Assembly (NCBI GenBank): GCA_946482635.1
Contig: CAMLSG010000061.1
Coordinates: 1 to 26,381, forward strand
From: an uncultured Duganella sp.
GTDB taxonomy: Bacteria > Pseudomonadota > Gammaproteobacteria > Burkholderiales > Burkholderiaceae
DNA: 26,381 nt
Direction of reading: 5' to 3'
The notes beneath the pieces are model-generated. The model made no database searches. It was not told the DNA's origin and was given only the letters and a program-made list of their open reading frames with translations. Positions 16,000 to 23,783 of the stretch are shown here, piece after piece; positions within the stretch are counted from its first letter, which is position 1; every line of letters begins with the position of its first letter. The position numbers and the translations under genes are program-made.

Positions 16000-17283
16000 A
16001 TGCGACTCTTTTACACATTCATGTGGTGGCTGGCATTGCCGCTGGTGCTGGGGCGCCTGTGGTGGCGCGGCCGCAAGGAACCGGGCTACCGCCAGCACTG
16101 GGGCGAGCGACTGGGCTTTTACGGTGCACGTGCAGCCAACGATGAACCGGCCACCATCTGGGTGCATGCCGTGTCGGTCGGCGAGACAAGGGCTGCCGAA
16201 CCGCTGCTCGATGCCCTGTTGAAGAAATATCCGCAGGCGCGCATCGTGCTGACCTGCATGACACCGACTGGACGCGCAACCGGCAAGAGCCTGTTCGGCA
16301 AGCATGGCGCGCGCGTGGTGCAATCCTACCTGCCATACGACATGCCGCTGCTGGTGGCGCGCTTCATCCGCCATTTCGAGCCGCGCGTCTGCATCCTGAT
16401 GGAGACGGAAGTCTGGCCGAACCTGATCCTTCAATGCCAGCGCGACAAAGTGCCGGTGGTGCTGGCCAACGCACGCCTGAGCGAACGTTCGCTGGGCAAG
16501 GCTCAGCGCTTCGGCAAAGTGATACGCGATGCGGCGCAGGGCATCACCCTGGTGGCGGCCCAGACCGAAGCCGATGCGCTGCGTATCCGCGAACTGGGTG
16601 CAAGCAATGTGAGCGTGACGGGCAGCATCAAGTTCGACGTCGTGATTCCGCAAGCAGCCCTGGCAACCGGGGCGCAATTGCGCCAGCAGTTCGGCGTGCG
16701 TCCGGTCTTGCTGTGCGCGAGCACACGGGAAGGCGAAGAAGGCATGATCCTGGAGGCCTTCCAGGCGGCGCGCGCAGCGCTGCCGCAAGACGTGCTGCTG
16801 CTGATCGTGCCGCGCCATCCGCAACGCTTCGACGAAGTAGCGGCCATGGTGACGGAACGGCGCCTGTCGCTGCAGCGCCGTTCTGCGCTGGCTGCACCGG
16901 GCGCCCTGGTCGATCCTGCCACCGAGGTTGTGCTGGGCGATTCGATGGGCGAAATGTTCGCCTATTATTCGGCCTGCGACCTGGCCTTCATCGGCGGCAG
17001 CCTGCAGCCGCTGGGCGGCCAGAACCTGATCGAACCGGCTGCGCTGGGCAAGCCGATCATCGTCGGCGAGCATACTTTCAACTTTGCGCAAGCGACAGAA
17101 GATTGCCTGCAGCAAGGCGGCGCGGTGCGCGTGCCAAGCAGCGATAGCCTGATGCAGCAGGCGGCGCGGCTTCTGGCCGACAGTGCAGCGCGCGGCGCCA
17201 TGGGCGCGCATGCCCTGACCTTTGCCAACACCCACCGCGGCGCCACTGCGCGCACAATTGCGTTGCTTCCTGATTTGAAGTGA
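16000..17283 (+). CDS. waaA: 3-deoxy-D-manno-octulosonic acid (Kdo) transferase
   Basis: A 427-residue protein close to the E. coli WaaA length. It transfers Kdo from CMP-Kdo to the lipid A precursor at the inner membrane. An N-terminal membrane anchor (FMWWLALPLVLGRL) is followed by the signature IWVHAVSVGETRAAEPL, where the Glu is the catalytic base. LMETEVWPNL follows, and the C-terminal CMP-binding part reads FIGGSLQPLGGQNLIEPAALGKPIIVG. ATG 16000 comes 2 bases after the waaC stop. Whether it adds one or two Kdo residues cannot be told. A stem-loop lies just after the stop codon. Confidence 0.96.
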   Translation: MRLFYTFMWWLALPLVLGRLWWRGRKEPGYRQHWGERLGFYGARAANDEPATIWVHAVSVGETRAAEPLLDALLKKYPQARIVLTCMTPTGRATGKSLFGKHGARVVQSYLPYDMPLLVARFIRHFEPRVCILMETEVWPNLILQCQRDKVPVVLANARLSERSLGKAQRFGKVIRDAAQGITLVAAQTEADALRIRELGASNVSVTGSIKFDVVIPQAALATGAQLRQQFGVRPVLLCASTREGEEGMILEAFQAARAALPQDVLLLIVPRHPQRFDEVAAMVTERRLSLQRRSALAAPGALVDPATEVVLGDSMGEMFAYYSACDLAFIGGSLQPLGGQNLIEPAALGKPIIVGEHTFNFAQATEDCLQQGGAVRVPSSDSLMQQAARLLADSAARGAMGAHALTFANTHRGATARTIALLPDLK

Positions 17284-17287
17284 CAAA

Positions 17288-17308
17288 TGTCATGACGAAG
17301 TCGTGGCA
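17288..17308 (+). other. Stem-loop after waaA, possible weak terminator
   Basis: TGTCATGAC (17288-17296), a GAA loop and GTCGTGGCA (17300-17308) form a 9-bp stem with two G-U pairs. It overlaps a 12-base palindrome TGACA-AA-TGTCA (17281-17292) that contains the waaA stop codon. There is no T run after the stem, only TTCCGTTCT, so termination would be inefficient or Rho-assisted. Confidence 0.4.
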
Positions 17309-17361
17309 TTCCGTTCTGGCGCCGTGGCGCCGCAAACCGGATACTGCGTTCACCTGACCAC

Positions 17362-17367
17362 AAGGAG
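17362..17367 (+). promoter_or_regulatory. Ribosome binding site of the amidohydrolase gene
   Basis: AAGGAG lies 7 bases before ATG 17375. It rules out the longer frame that begins upstream at 17303. Confidence 0.75.
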
Positions 17368-17374
17368 AACTGCA

Positions 17375-19162
17375 ATGCTAAAACTGTTAGTTGCCGCCAG
17401 CCTGGCCTGCGCCCTGCCAGCCATGGCAGCCGAAACCACCCTGATCAAGGATGTCCGCGTCTTTGATGGCCAGAAGGTGCATGCGAGGCGCAGCGTGCTG
17501 CTGGAAGGCGGCAAGATCGCCAATGCCGACTTCAAAGGCAAGGCGCCCGCCGGTTCGAACGTGATCGACGGCCTCGGCCGTACCCTGATGCCGGGCCTGA
17601 TCGATTCCCATACCCATAGCTTCCAGCACCTTGAGCTGCCGCTGGTGTTCGGCGTGACCAGCGAGCTGGACATGTTCACCGCCGTGCCGCTGCTGCAGGA
17701 AATGAATGGCCGCATGGCGCGCGGCGAGAACAAGGACCGTCCCGACATCATCTCGGCCGGTATCCTGGCTACCGTGCCGGGCGGCCATGGCACCGAATAC
17801 GGCATGCCCATTCCCACCCTGACCAGGCCGGAAGAGGCGCAGCCCTGGGTCGATGCCCGCATTGCCGAGGGATCGCACTTCATCAAGATCGTGATGGAGC
17901 CGGGCTGGCCGGGCCACCCGACGCCGAGCCTGGACCGTGTCACCGTCAAGGCGCTGATCGCGGCCGCGCACAAGCGCGGCAAGCTGGCCGTGGTGCATAT
18001 TTCCAACCTCGAGGATGCGCGCACTGCGCTGGAGGAAGGCGCCGACGGCCTGGTGCATCTGTTCAATGGCGAGTCGATTTCGGACGCCGACCTCAAGTCC
18101 TTCGTCAAGCTGGCGCATGAGCGCAAGGCCTTCGTCATCCCGACCTTCAGCGTGCTGGAAAGCGTAGCGGGCCTGAAGGAGAAGGACGTGCTGGAAGACA
18201 GGCAGATGATGGCCTTGCTGACGAGCGACCAGATCGCGCCGCTGAATTCCCCGTACGGTAAAAAGGAAATGGCACAGCGCCTGAACGCGACCAGGTCGGT
18301 GGTTGCAGCCTTGCGCACCGCCGGCGTGCCGGTGCTGGCCGGCACCGATGCCGGCAACGGCGGCACCCAGGCCGGCGCCAGCCTGCACCATGAACTGCTC
18401 TCGTTGACGCAGGCCGGACTGACGCCGCTGGAAGCGTTGCGTGCCGCTACCTCGGTGCCAGCCAAGGCTTTCCGCCTGGCCGACCGGGGCGCTATTGCCA
18501 CAGGCGCCAAGGCCGACCTGGTCCTGATTGAAGGCGATCCAAGCCAGGACATCAAGGCGACCCGCAATATCGTCGAAGTCTGGAAGGATGGCGCGACCGT
18601 TTCGGCACGCCGCAAGGCGCAGCAGGAACTGGTGGCAAAGCAATTGAATACGCCCAAAGGCGCGCCGCAAGTGCTGCCGGCAGACGGCATGATCAGCCTG
18701 TTCAGCAAGGAGAAGCTGGCCAGCCCGTTCGGCACCGGCTGGGTACCGTCCAACGACGCTTTCCTGGGCGGCAAATCGACGGTGAACCTGGAATACGCGG
18801 GCGAGAACGCGGTCAACGTGAAGGCCAGCGTGCAGCAGGGCTTTGCTTTTCCATGGGCCGGTATCGCTTTCGTACCCGGCAGCCAGCCGTTCCAGCCGGC
18901 CAACCTGAGTGCCGCCAGGACCTTGCGCTTCCGCGTCAAGGGCGATGGCCAGGGTTACCAGGTCGGGATCATGCATGGCAGCGCGCGCATCCCGGTCTAC
19001 CAGCAGTTTGCCGCCGGAGCGGAATGGCAGGAAGTAGCGATGCCGATGGCCAGCTTCGCAGGGGTCGATACCAGCGCGATCACCCTGATCATGTTCAATG
19101 CTGGCCCCAAGCCTGGCGATTATCAGTTCCAGATTGCCGACGTGCGTTTGACCAACCAGTAA
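17375..19162 (+). CDS. Secreted amidohydrolase fused to a C-terminal CIA30-like domain
   Basis: A 595-residue protein. Residues 1-18 are a signal peptide with a likely cut after AMA. Residues about 20-430 are a metal-dependent amidohydrolase of the imidazolonepropionase-like group: PGLIDSHTHS with H79 and H81, the candidate bridging Lys in HFIKIVMEPG, VVHISN, GLVHLFNG and the catalytic Asp in LAGTDAG. Residues about 445-595 resemble the CIA30 (complex I intermediate-associated 30) beta-sandwich (FGTGWVPSNDAFLGGKS, LRFRVKGDGQGYQVG, IMFNAGPKPGDYQFQIADV). The natural substrate is unknown; a periplasmic cyclic amide, peptide or lactone are all possible. A two-component gene pair follows after 12 bases, which suggests shared transcription or shared function. 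Confidence 0.85.
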   Translation: MLKLLVAASLACALPAMAAETTLIKDVRVFDGQKVHARRSVLLEGGKIANADFKGKAPAGSNVIDGLGRTLMPGLIDSHTHSFQHLELPLVFGVTSELDMFTAVPLLQEMNGRMARGENKDRPDIISAGILATVPGGHGTEYGMPIPTLTRPEEAQPWVDARIAEGSHFIKIVMEPGWPGHPTPSLDRVTVKALIAAAHKRGKLAVVHISNLEDARTALEEGADGLVHLFNGESISDADLKSFVKLAHERKAFVIPTFSVLESVAGLKEKDVLEDRQMMALLTSDQIAPLNSPYGKKEMAQRLNATRSVVAALRTAGVPVLAGTDAGNGGTQAGASLHHELLSLTQAGLTPLEALRAATSVPAKAFRLADRGAIATGAKADLVLIEGDPSQDIKATRNIVEVWKDGATVSARRKAQQELVAKQLNTPKGAPQVLPADGMISLFSKEKLASPFGTGWVPSNDAFLGGKSTVNLEYAGENAVNVKASVQQGFAFPWAGIAFVPGSQPFQPANLSAARTLRFRVKGDGQGYQVGIMHGSARIPVYQQFAAGAEWQEVAMPMASFAGVDTSAITLIMFNAGPKPGDYQFQIADVRLTNQ

Positions 19163-19174
19163 AAGGAAACGAGC

Positions 19175-20281
19175 ATGCTCCAGGTACGGCGTTGGCTGAA
19201 AGGTCCCTGGGTGCCACAGCACCTTGGCAAGGCGCCTTACCTGTGGCTGCTTTCGCTGAACTTCTTCCTCTGGAAGTATTTCTACGTCACGCCCTCGCTG
19301 CTGGAGCTTGGCTTGCTGGTGCTATCGGTTGCGGCCTTCGTGCCGATGTACCTCGCAAGCTATTGGCTGCACAACCAGCGCGTGCTGCCCTTGCTGCTGG
19401 CGACTGTCGCACTCGGCTTTGCCTGGGCGCCGTTCAATTTTGGCGCCTGCACCTATTTCATTTTTGCCTGCTCGATGTGCGCTGCGCTGGAACAGCCGCG
19501 CCACGCTTACCTGGGAATCGTGCTCATTCTCCTTGCTGCGGCGTTGCTTGCTCTGACGCTGGAGTCGCCGCTGCCTTTCCTGCTGCCTTCACTTGCAGTT
19601 GGCGCGCCGGTGGGCATCGCCAGCGTGATGGACGCACGGGTGCGCCGCTCAGGACAGCAACTGCTGCGCAAGCAGGAAGAAGTCGAGCACCTTGCCCGCA
19701 TCGCCGAGCGCGAACGCATTTCGCGCGACCTGCATGATTTGCTGGGACATACGCTGTCGCTGATCACGATCAAGGCCGAACTGGCGGGGCGCTTGCTGGA
19801 ACGCGATACGGCAGCCACCGCGAAAGAAATCAAGGATATCGAGACCACGGCGCGCCATGCGCTGGCCGAAGTGCGCAGCGCTGTCACGGGATTCCGCCAG
19901 ACAGGCTTTGCGCAGGAGCTGGCGCAAGCGCGCGCCGCCCTGGCCGCCGCCGACGTGACGCTTGACGCCGACGTGCAGGCCTTCGCCATGCCTGCCACCG
20001 CGGAGAACGTGCTGGCGCTGGCCCTGCGCGAGGCGGTGACCAACATCTTGCGCCACGCCCGCGCCACGCGCTGCCAGGTCTGCGTGCGGCAGGAGGGCGG
20101 CCAGATCGTTTGCGTGATCCGCGACGATGGCCGGGCTGCCGTCGACCGCGCTGCGCTGGAGCGTGGGAACGGCCTGCGCGGCATGCGCGAGCGCGTTGCA
20201 GCAGCCGGTGGGCGCCTGGCTTTGCGCTCCGAGGGCGGACTGGCGCTGGAACTGTATTTACCGATGGGAGCTGCCGCATGA
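19175..20281 (+). CDS. DesK-like sensor histidine kinase
   Basis: A 368-residue membrane kinase. The first ~150 residues hold about five hydrophobic segments with short loops and no large periplasmic domain, as in DesK-type sensors of membrane state. A coiled linker (QQLLRKQEEVEHLARIAE) leads to the HisKA_3 box ERERISRDLHDLLGHTLSL with the phospho-acceptor His at residue 187 (codon 19733-19735). The ATPase part shows LREAVTNILRHARAT (N box), IRDDGR and GNGLRGMRERV. AAAGGA upstream gives a good ribosome site. The stop overlaps the regulator start as ATGA. The signal is not known. DesK homology suggests membrane fluidity, but that is inference. Confidence 0.92.
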   Translation: MLQVRRWLKGPWVPQHLGKAPYLWLLSLNFFLWKYFYVTPSLLELGLLVLSVAAFVPMYLASYWLHNQRVLPLLLATVALGFAWAPFNFGACTYFIFACSMCAALEQPRHAYLGIVLILLAAALLALTLESPLPFLLPSLAVGAPVGIASVMDARVRRSGQQLLRKQEEVEHLARIAERERISRDLHDLLGHTLSLITIKAELAGRLLERDTAATAKEIKDIETTARHALAEVRSAVTGFRQTGFAQELAQARAALAAADVTLDADVQAFAMPATAENVLALALREAVTNILRHARATRCQVCVRQEGGQIVCVIRDDGRAAVDRAALERGNGLRGMRERVAAAGGRLALRSEGGLALELYLPMGAAA

Positions 20282-20883
20282 TCCGTATTCTGATTGCCGA
20301 GGACCAGTCGATGGTGCTGGGAGCCTTGGCCGCGTTGCTGAAACTGGAGCCTGACCTGGATGTCGTTGGCCAGGCCCGCAACGGCCAGGAAGCGCTGGCG
20401 CAATGCGAACTGCTGCAGCCGGACATCGTGCTGACCGATATCGAAATGCCGCTGATGACCGGCCTTGAGCTTGCCGCTGCGCTGGCTGAGCGCCGTGCGG
20501 CGGCACGCGTGGTGATCGTCACCACCTTCGCCCGCTCCGGCTACCTGCGCCGCGCCATGGCGGCTGGCGTGCGCGGCTACCTGCTGAAAGATGCGCCGTC
20601 CGAGTCGCTGGCTGCGGCCATCCGCAGTGTGCACGCCGGGGGGCGTGCCATCGCGCCCGAGCTGGCGCTGGAAAGCTGGAGCGGCGCTGAAGATCCGCTC
20701 AGCGAACGCGAGCGCCAGGTACTGCGCCTGGCCGGCGAGGGACGCAGCGGCGCCGACATCGCGAAGCAATTGAGCCTGTCGGAAGGCACCGTTCGCAATT
20801 ATCTGTCGGAGGCGATCAGCAAACTCAATGCCGGCAACCGCGTTGAGGCCTTCCGCCTGGCGCGCGAAGCCGGCTGGCTCTAA
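20278..20883 (+). CDS. DesR-like NarL/LuxR-family response regulator
   Basis: A 201-residue regulator. The receiver domain has the acidic pocket E8-D9, phospho-acceptor D54 (LTDIEMP), T82/T83 and K104. A LuxR-type helix-turn-helix follows (LSERERQVLRLAGEG to GTVRNYLSEAISKL). The ending RVEAFRLAREAGWL is typical of DesR-like regulators. It is translationally coupled to the kinase by a 4-base overlap, so the two form a cognate pair. The targets may include the upstream amidohydrolase operon, but I see no clear repeated operator in front of that gene. The stop shares bases with the convergent DUF2233 gene. Confidence 0.93.
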   Translation: MIRILIAEDQSMVLGALAALLKLEPDLDVVGQARNGQEALAQCELLQPDIVLTDIEMPLMTGLELAAALAERRAAARVVIVTTFARSGYLRRAMAAGVRGYLLKDAPSESLAAAIRSVHAGGRAIAPELALESWSGAEDPLSERERQVLRLAGEGRSGADIAKQLSLSEGTVRNYLSEAISKLNAGNRVEAFRLAREAGWL

Positions 20884-21587
20884 TTCGCAATGACGCCGAT
20901 CATCGGGCCCAGGTCGGCGCGATAGTCGTTGCGGCCCAGGGCCGGCGAATACAGCGACGACACCGAGCCGTCCAGGTAGAGGGCATTCCGGCACTTCAGC
21001 ACGTCACGGAAATACCTGGCGAACGCGTAGAAATTGACCCGGCCTTCGCTGATGACGAAGACGGCTTTGCCATCCATGGCGCAAACGCCGTTGCGGACAT
21101 GGACGGAGCGCGAATCGGGATCAAACAAGGGATTGATTACGCCGTTCAATAACAGCATTGGGCCGGACTGGGTTGCCAGGCGGGCTTTGCTGGCGAGGAC
21201 CGGATAGGCCGAAGACTCGACTACCTGGGCGCCGGCATCGGTCACCAGGAACACGCCGTTTGGACGCAAGAAGAAGTTGCCTTTGCCTGGCGACAGGTTC
21301 AGCGGCGACAGTTCGACGCCCTCCGCAACAAGCAAGCCGACCGGCGAATGGTCCGCATGGTACATGCCGGCATTCATGCCGAACGAGAGGTGCTTGCCGC
21401 GCCGGTCCAACGCCGCGGCGACTCTTTCCAGCCGCTTGTAGGGACGGCCGTGTTCATCGTTCAGGAACAGCTGCAGGCTTTCGCGCAGCGGATCGACTGT
21501 TACAACGGTAAAGCGCGGCTCGCCGGCGCGCATCGTGCCGCATGCGGCCAGCGATGCAAGCAGGAGCAGGGAGGCGGGAATGCGCAC
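20880..21587 (-). CDS. DUF2233 phosphodiester glycosidase-family lipoprotein
   Basis: A 235-residue protein with a lipoprotein signal (LLLLASLAAC, Cys at residue 16). The remainder matches the DUF2233/NAGPA phosphodiester glycosidase group: FGMNAGMYHADHSPVGL, SPGKGNFFLRPNGVF, SGPMLLLNG and the C-terminal YLDGSVSSLYSP. Relatives cleave sugar-phosphodiester bonds (NAGPA removes GlcNAc from a phosphodiester), and an envelope glycan substrate is a reasonable guess. Translation starts with GTG at 21585-21587, which shares one base with the upstream metallopeptidase stop (TAGTG). The lipobox at the expected distance supports this start. The 3' end overlaps the response regulator gene by 4 bases. 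Confidence 0.86.
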   Translation of the reverse strand: MRIPASLLLLASLAACGTMRAGEPRFTVVTVDPLRESLQLFLNDEHGRPYKRLERVAAALDRRGKHLSFGMNAGMYHADHSPVGLLVAEGVELSPLNLSPGKGNFFLRPNGVFLVTDAGAQVVESSAYPVLASKARLATQSGPMLLLNGVINPLFDPDSRSVHVRNGVCAMDGKAVFVISEGRVNFYAFARYFRDVLKCRNALYLDGSVSSLYSPALGRNDYRADLGPMIGVIAN

Positions 21588-22525
21588 TAGGTGAACAGGG
21601 GCGGCAATTCCGCGGCGCGCTTGCGCAGCAGCTGCTTGGCTTCTTCGTATTGCGGATAGATGCGGCCGACATTGGCCCAGAAGCGCGGACTGTGATTCAT
21701 CTCCAGGATGTGCGCCAGTTCGTGCGCCACCACATAGTCCACCAGCGGCAGCGAGAAGTGCATCAGCTTCCAGTTCAGCCGGATGGTGCGCTGTGCGGTG
21801 CAGGAGCCCCAGCGCGTATCGGCCGAGGACAGCGAGAAGCCGGCATACTGCACGCCCAGGCGCGCTGCATACAGGTCCAGGCGCTGCTGGAACAGGCCTT
21901 CGGCCTGCGCCTTGTACCAGTTCTTGACGCGTTCCTTGAGCAACTGTTCGGTTGCGCCTTGCACCAGTCCCATCGACAATTCCATTGCCACCGGATCGAA
22001 TTCGGTGCGGTTGCGCGGCGCCTGGTACAGCCGCAGCGTGATCTCCTCGCCGAGGTAGGGCAGGCGGGCGCCGTCGTCCCAGACGATGGGCGGCTTTTCA
22101 AGGCGCGCAGCGCGGCGCTGGCGGCGTTCATCGAGCTTGGACAGTATCCAGTGCTGCTTGGCGCGGATGGCGTTGTCGATGTCGGCCAGCGAGCAGCGCT
22201 TGGGCGCCGTCACATACAGGCCGGTGTCGTCGACCGTAAAGCCGATCGAGCGGCGCGTGGAGCGCTTCAGCACATATTCGAGGATGTATTCGCCGACAAG
22301 AAGTTGTCGTTTGTCCTGGTCGCCGGACAATGGCGGGATGGTGGGTTCTGGGCGGCGCAGTTGCACCGGGGGGCGCAGCAGGTTCACTGCCGCGGGAGCG
22401 GGAACGGGAAACGGGGAAGAAGGCGCGGCCGCTGGCGGCGGCGCCTCCTGTTGCGCTTCAGCCTTTTCGGCTAGCCAGCGCTGTAGGCGTGGGGCGAAAT
22501 GACGCGCATTTCTGATTCGATCCAC
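21587..22525 (-). CDS. YgjP-like (M48/SprT-type, DUF45) zinc metallopeptidase
   Basis: A 312-residue protein. The first ~65 residues are a Pro/Ala-rich variable region. The rest is the YgjP-like domain with GLYVTAPKRCS, RWGSCTAQRTIRLNWKLMHF and the zinc site VVAHELAHILEMNHSPRFW (HExxH plus a downstream His). The family is predicted to be cytoplasmic peptidases of unknown target. The start is GTG at 22525 with AGGTGG about 7 bases upstream, inside the end of the acyltransferase gene (55-base overlap). Later starts are possible because the N-terminal part is not conserved. The position in a glyQS-gmhB-plsC operon is, from memory, common in Burkholderiales. Confidence 0.88.
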   Translation of the reverse strand: MDRIRNARHFAPRLQRWLAEKAEAQQEAPPPAAAPSSPFPVPAPAAVNLLRPPVQLRRPEPTIPPLSGDQDKRQLLVGEYILEYVLKRSTRRSIGFTVDDTGLYVTAPKRCSLADIDNAIRAKQHWILSKLDERRQRRAARLEKPPIVWDDGARLPYLGEEITLRLYQAPRNRTEFDPVAMELSMGLVQGATEQLLKERVKNWYKAQAEGLFQQRLDLYAARLGVQYAGFSLSSADTRWGSCTAQRTIRLNWKLMHFSLPLVDYVVAHELAHILEMNHSPRFWANVGRIYPQYEEAKQLLRKRAAELPPLFT

Positions 22526-23211
22526 TGTTCCACCTGCTCCATCAATTCGTCCGGGGTCTTACCTTCCGACGAAATCGGTTTGCCAACCGACACCGTGACG
22601 GTGCCCGGTTTCTTGATAAAGGAATTCTTTGGCCAGCATTCGCCGGAGTTCAGCGCGATCGGGACGACTACTGCGCCGGTTTCCACTGCCAGGCGCGTGC
22701 CGCCGCTCTTGTACTTGCCCTGCTGGCCGACCGGAATGCGGGTCCCTTCCGGGAACATGATAATCCATTGGCCGTCCTTGAGTCGACGCTTGCCGTGCGC
22801 AACAACGGATTTGAATGCATTCTTGCCTTGCTTGCGGTCGATCGGGATCATGCGCAGCAGCGCGATGCCCCAGCCGAAGAACGGGATGTACAGGATTTCT
22901 TTTTTGAATACAAACACCAGCGGGCGTGGCAGGTTCGCCAACAGGAAGATGGTTTCCCATGCCGACTGGTGCTTGGACAGGATGATCGCCGGGGCATCCG
23001 GGAAGTTTTCGTAGCCCTTGAACTGGTAGTTAATGCCGCAGATCCATTTGGCGCACCAGACGATGAAGACGTTCCAGCGCGACGTCACGAAATAGCGTTT
23101 GTTGTATGGCAGCGGCGCCGCCAGCATGCAGACTCCGGACCAGATGATGGTGGCAATCACCATCAGAACCATGAACAGGGCGGAACGCAGGAACAGAACG
23201 AAATTTCGCAA
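22471..23211 (-). CDS. plsC: 1-acyl-sn-glycerol-3-phosphate acyltransferase
   Basis: A 246-residue PlsC-type enzyme that would make phosphatidic acid from lysophosphatidic acid at the inner membrane. It starts with a membrane segment (SALFMVLMVIATIIW), followed by the acyltransferase motifs SKHQSAWETIF (H-x4-E/D), IPFFGWGIALLRMIPIDR and MFPEGTR, then GAVVVPIALNSG. I place the start at TTG 23211-23209 (MRNFVLFLRSALF). It has GGAGA six bases upstream, lies just after the gmhB stop, and matches family N-termini, whereas the longer frame to 23307 runs deep into gmhB. It is less similar to the acyltransferase at 9816-10625 than to typical betaproteobacterial PlsC, which is a judgement by eye. Confidence 0.92.
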   Translation of the reverse strand: MRNFVLFLRSALFMVLMVIATIIWSGVCMLAAPLPYNKRYFVTSRWNVFIVWCAKWICGINYQFKGYENFPDAPAIILSKHQSAWETIFLLANLPRPLVFVFKKEILYIPFFGWGIALLRMIPIDRKQGKNAFKSVVAHGKRRLKDGQWIIMFPEGTRIPVGQQGKYKSGGTRLAVETGAVVVPIALNSGECWPKNSFIKKPGTVTVSVGKPISSEGKTPDELMEQVEQWIESEMRVISPHAYSAG

Positions 23212-23217
23212 CGACGG

Positions 23218-23222
23218 TCTCC
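23218..23222 (-). promoter_or_regulatory. Ribosome binding site supporting a TTG start for plsC
   Basis: GGAGA on the minus strand is followed after 6 bases by TTG (23211-23209), in frame with the acyltransferase and 13 bases after the gmhB stop codon. Confidence 0.6.
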
Positions 23223-23224
23223 AA

Positions 23225-23782
23225 TCAATCGGATTTAAGTATATGGTCAACGGTGGCAGCCAGGTCGGGGAACACCTGCGTGCCCGGCGGCAGGCCGCCG
23301 GTGGCATGGGTTTTCTCGCCTTTGCCGGTCAACACCAGGAACGGCACGCAGCCGCTGATGAAGCCTGCCTGCAGGTCGCGCAGCGAATCGCCCACAGTCG
23401 GCACGCCTTTCAGGCTGATCTCGAACCGCTTCGAAATCTCCGTGAACATGCCAGGTTTTGGCTTGCGGCAGTCGCAGTTGTCGGCTGCAGCGTGCGGGCA
23501 GAAGAAGATCGCGTCGATATCGGCGCCAACCTGCTGCGCCAGGCGATGCATCTTTTGGTGGATCGCGTTCAGGGTGTTAATGTCGAAGTACTGGCGGGCG
23601 ATACCCGACTGGTTCGACGCGATCACCACGCGGTAGCCGGCCTGGTTCAGGCGGGCGATCGCTTCCAGTGAGCCGGGGATGGGGATCCACTCGTCCGGCG
23701 ACTTGATGAAGTCGGGCGAATCGTGGTTGATCACGCCATCCCGGTCCAGGATGATCAGCTTGGTCGGCTGGGTCTGCGGCAT
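23225..23782 (-). CDS. gmhB: D-glycero-beta-D-manno-heptose 1,7-bisphosphate 7-phosphatase
   Basis: A 185-residue HAD-superfamily phosphatase. The catalytic pair is D13 and D15 (ILDRDGVIN), followed by SNQSGI (motif II), a zinc loop of C95-P-H97 with C103-D-C105, RKPKPGM (motif III Lys) and VGDSLRDLQAG (motif IV). The zinc loop separates GmhB from other HAD enzymes. It removes the 7-phosphate during ADP-heptose synthesis and so supplies WaaC. The start ATG is 1 base after the glyS stop. A role in histidinol phosphate hydrolysis is the usual confusion for this group, but the zinc motif and LPS context favour GmhB. Confidence 0.95.
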   Translation of the reverse strand: MPQTQPTKLIILDRDGVINHDSPDFIKSPDEWIPIPGSLEAIARLNQAGYRVVIASNQSGIARQYFDINTLNAIHQKMHRLAQQVGADIDAIFFCPHAAADNCDCRKPKPGMFTEISKRFEISLKGVPTVGDSLRDLQAGFISGCVPFLVLTGKGEKTHATGGLPPGTQVFPDLAATVDHILKSD

Positions 23783-23783
23783 A

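Noticed and set aside
17387..19222. Open frame of about 610 codons on the minus strand opposite the amidohydrolase
   Set aside because: A shadow of the amidohydrolase gene. It has no domain and no ribosome site.
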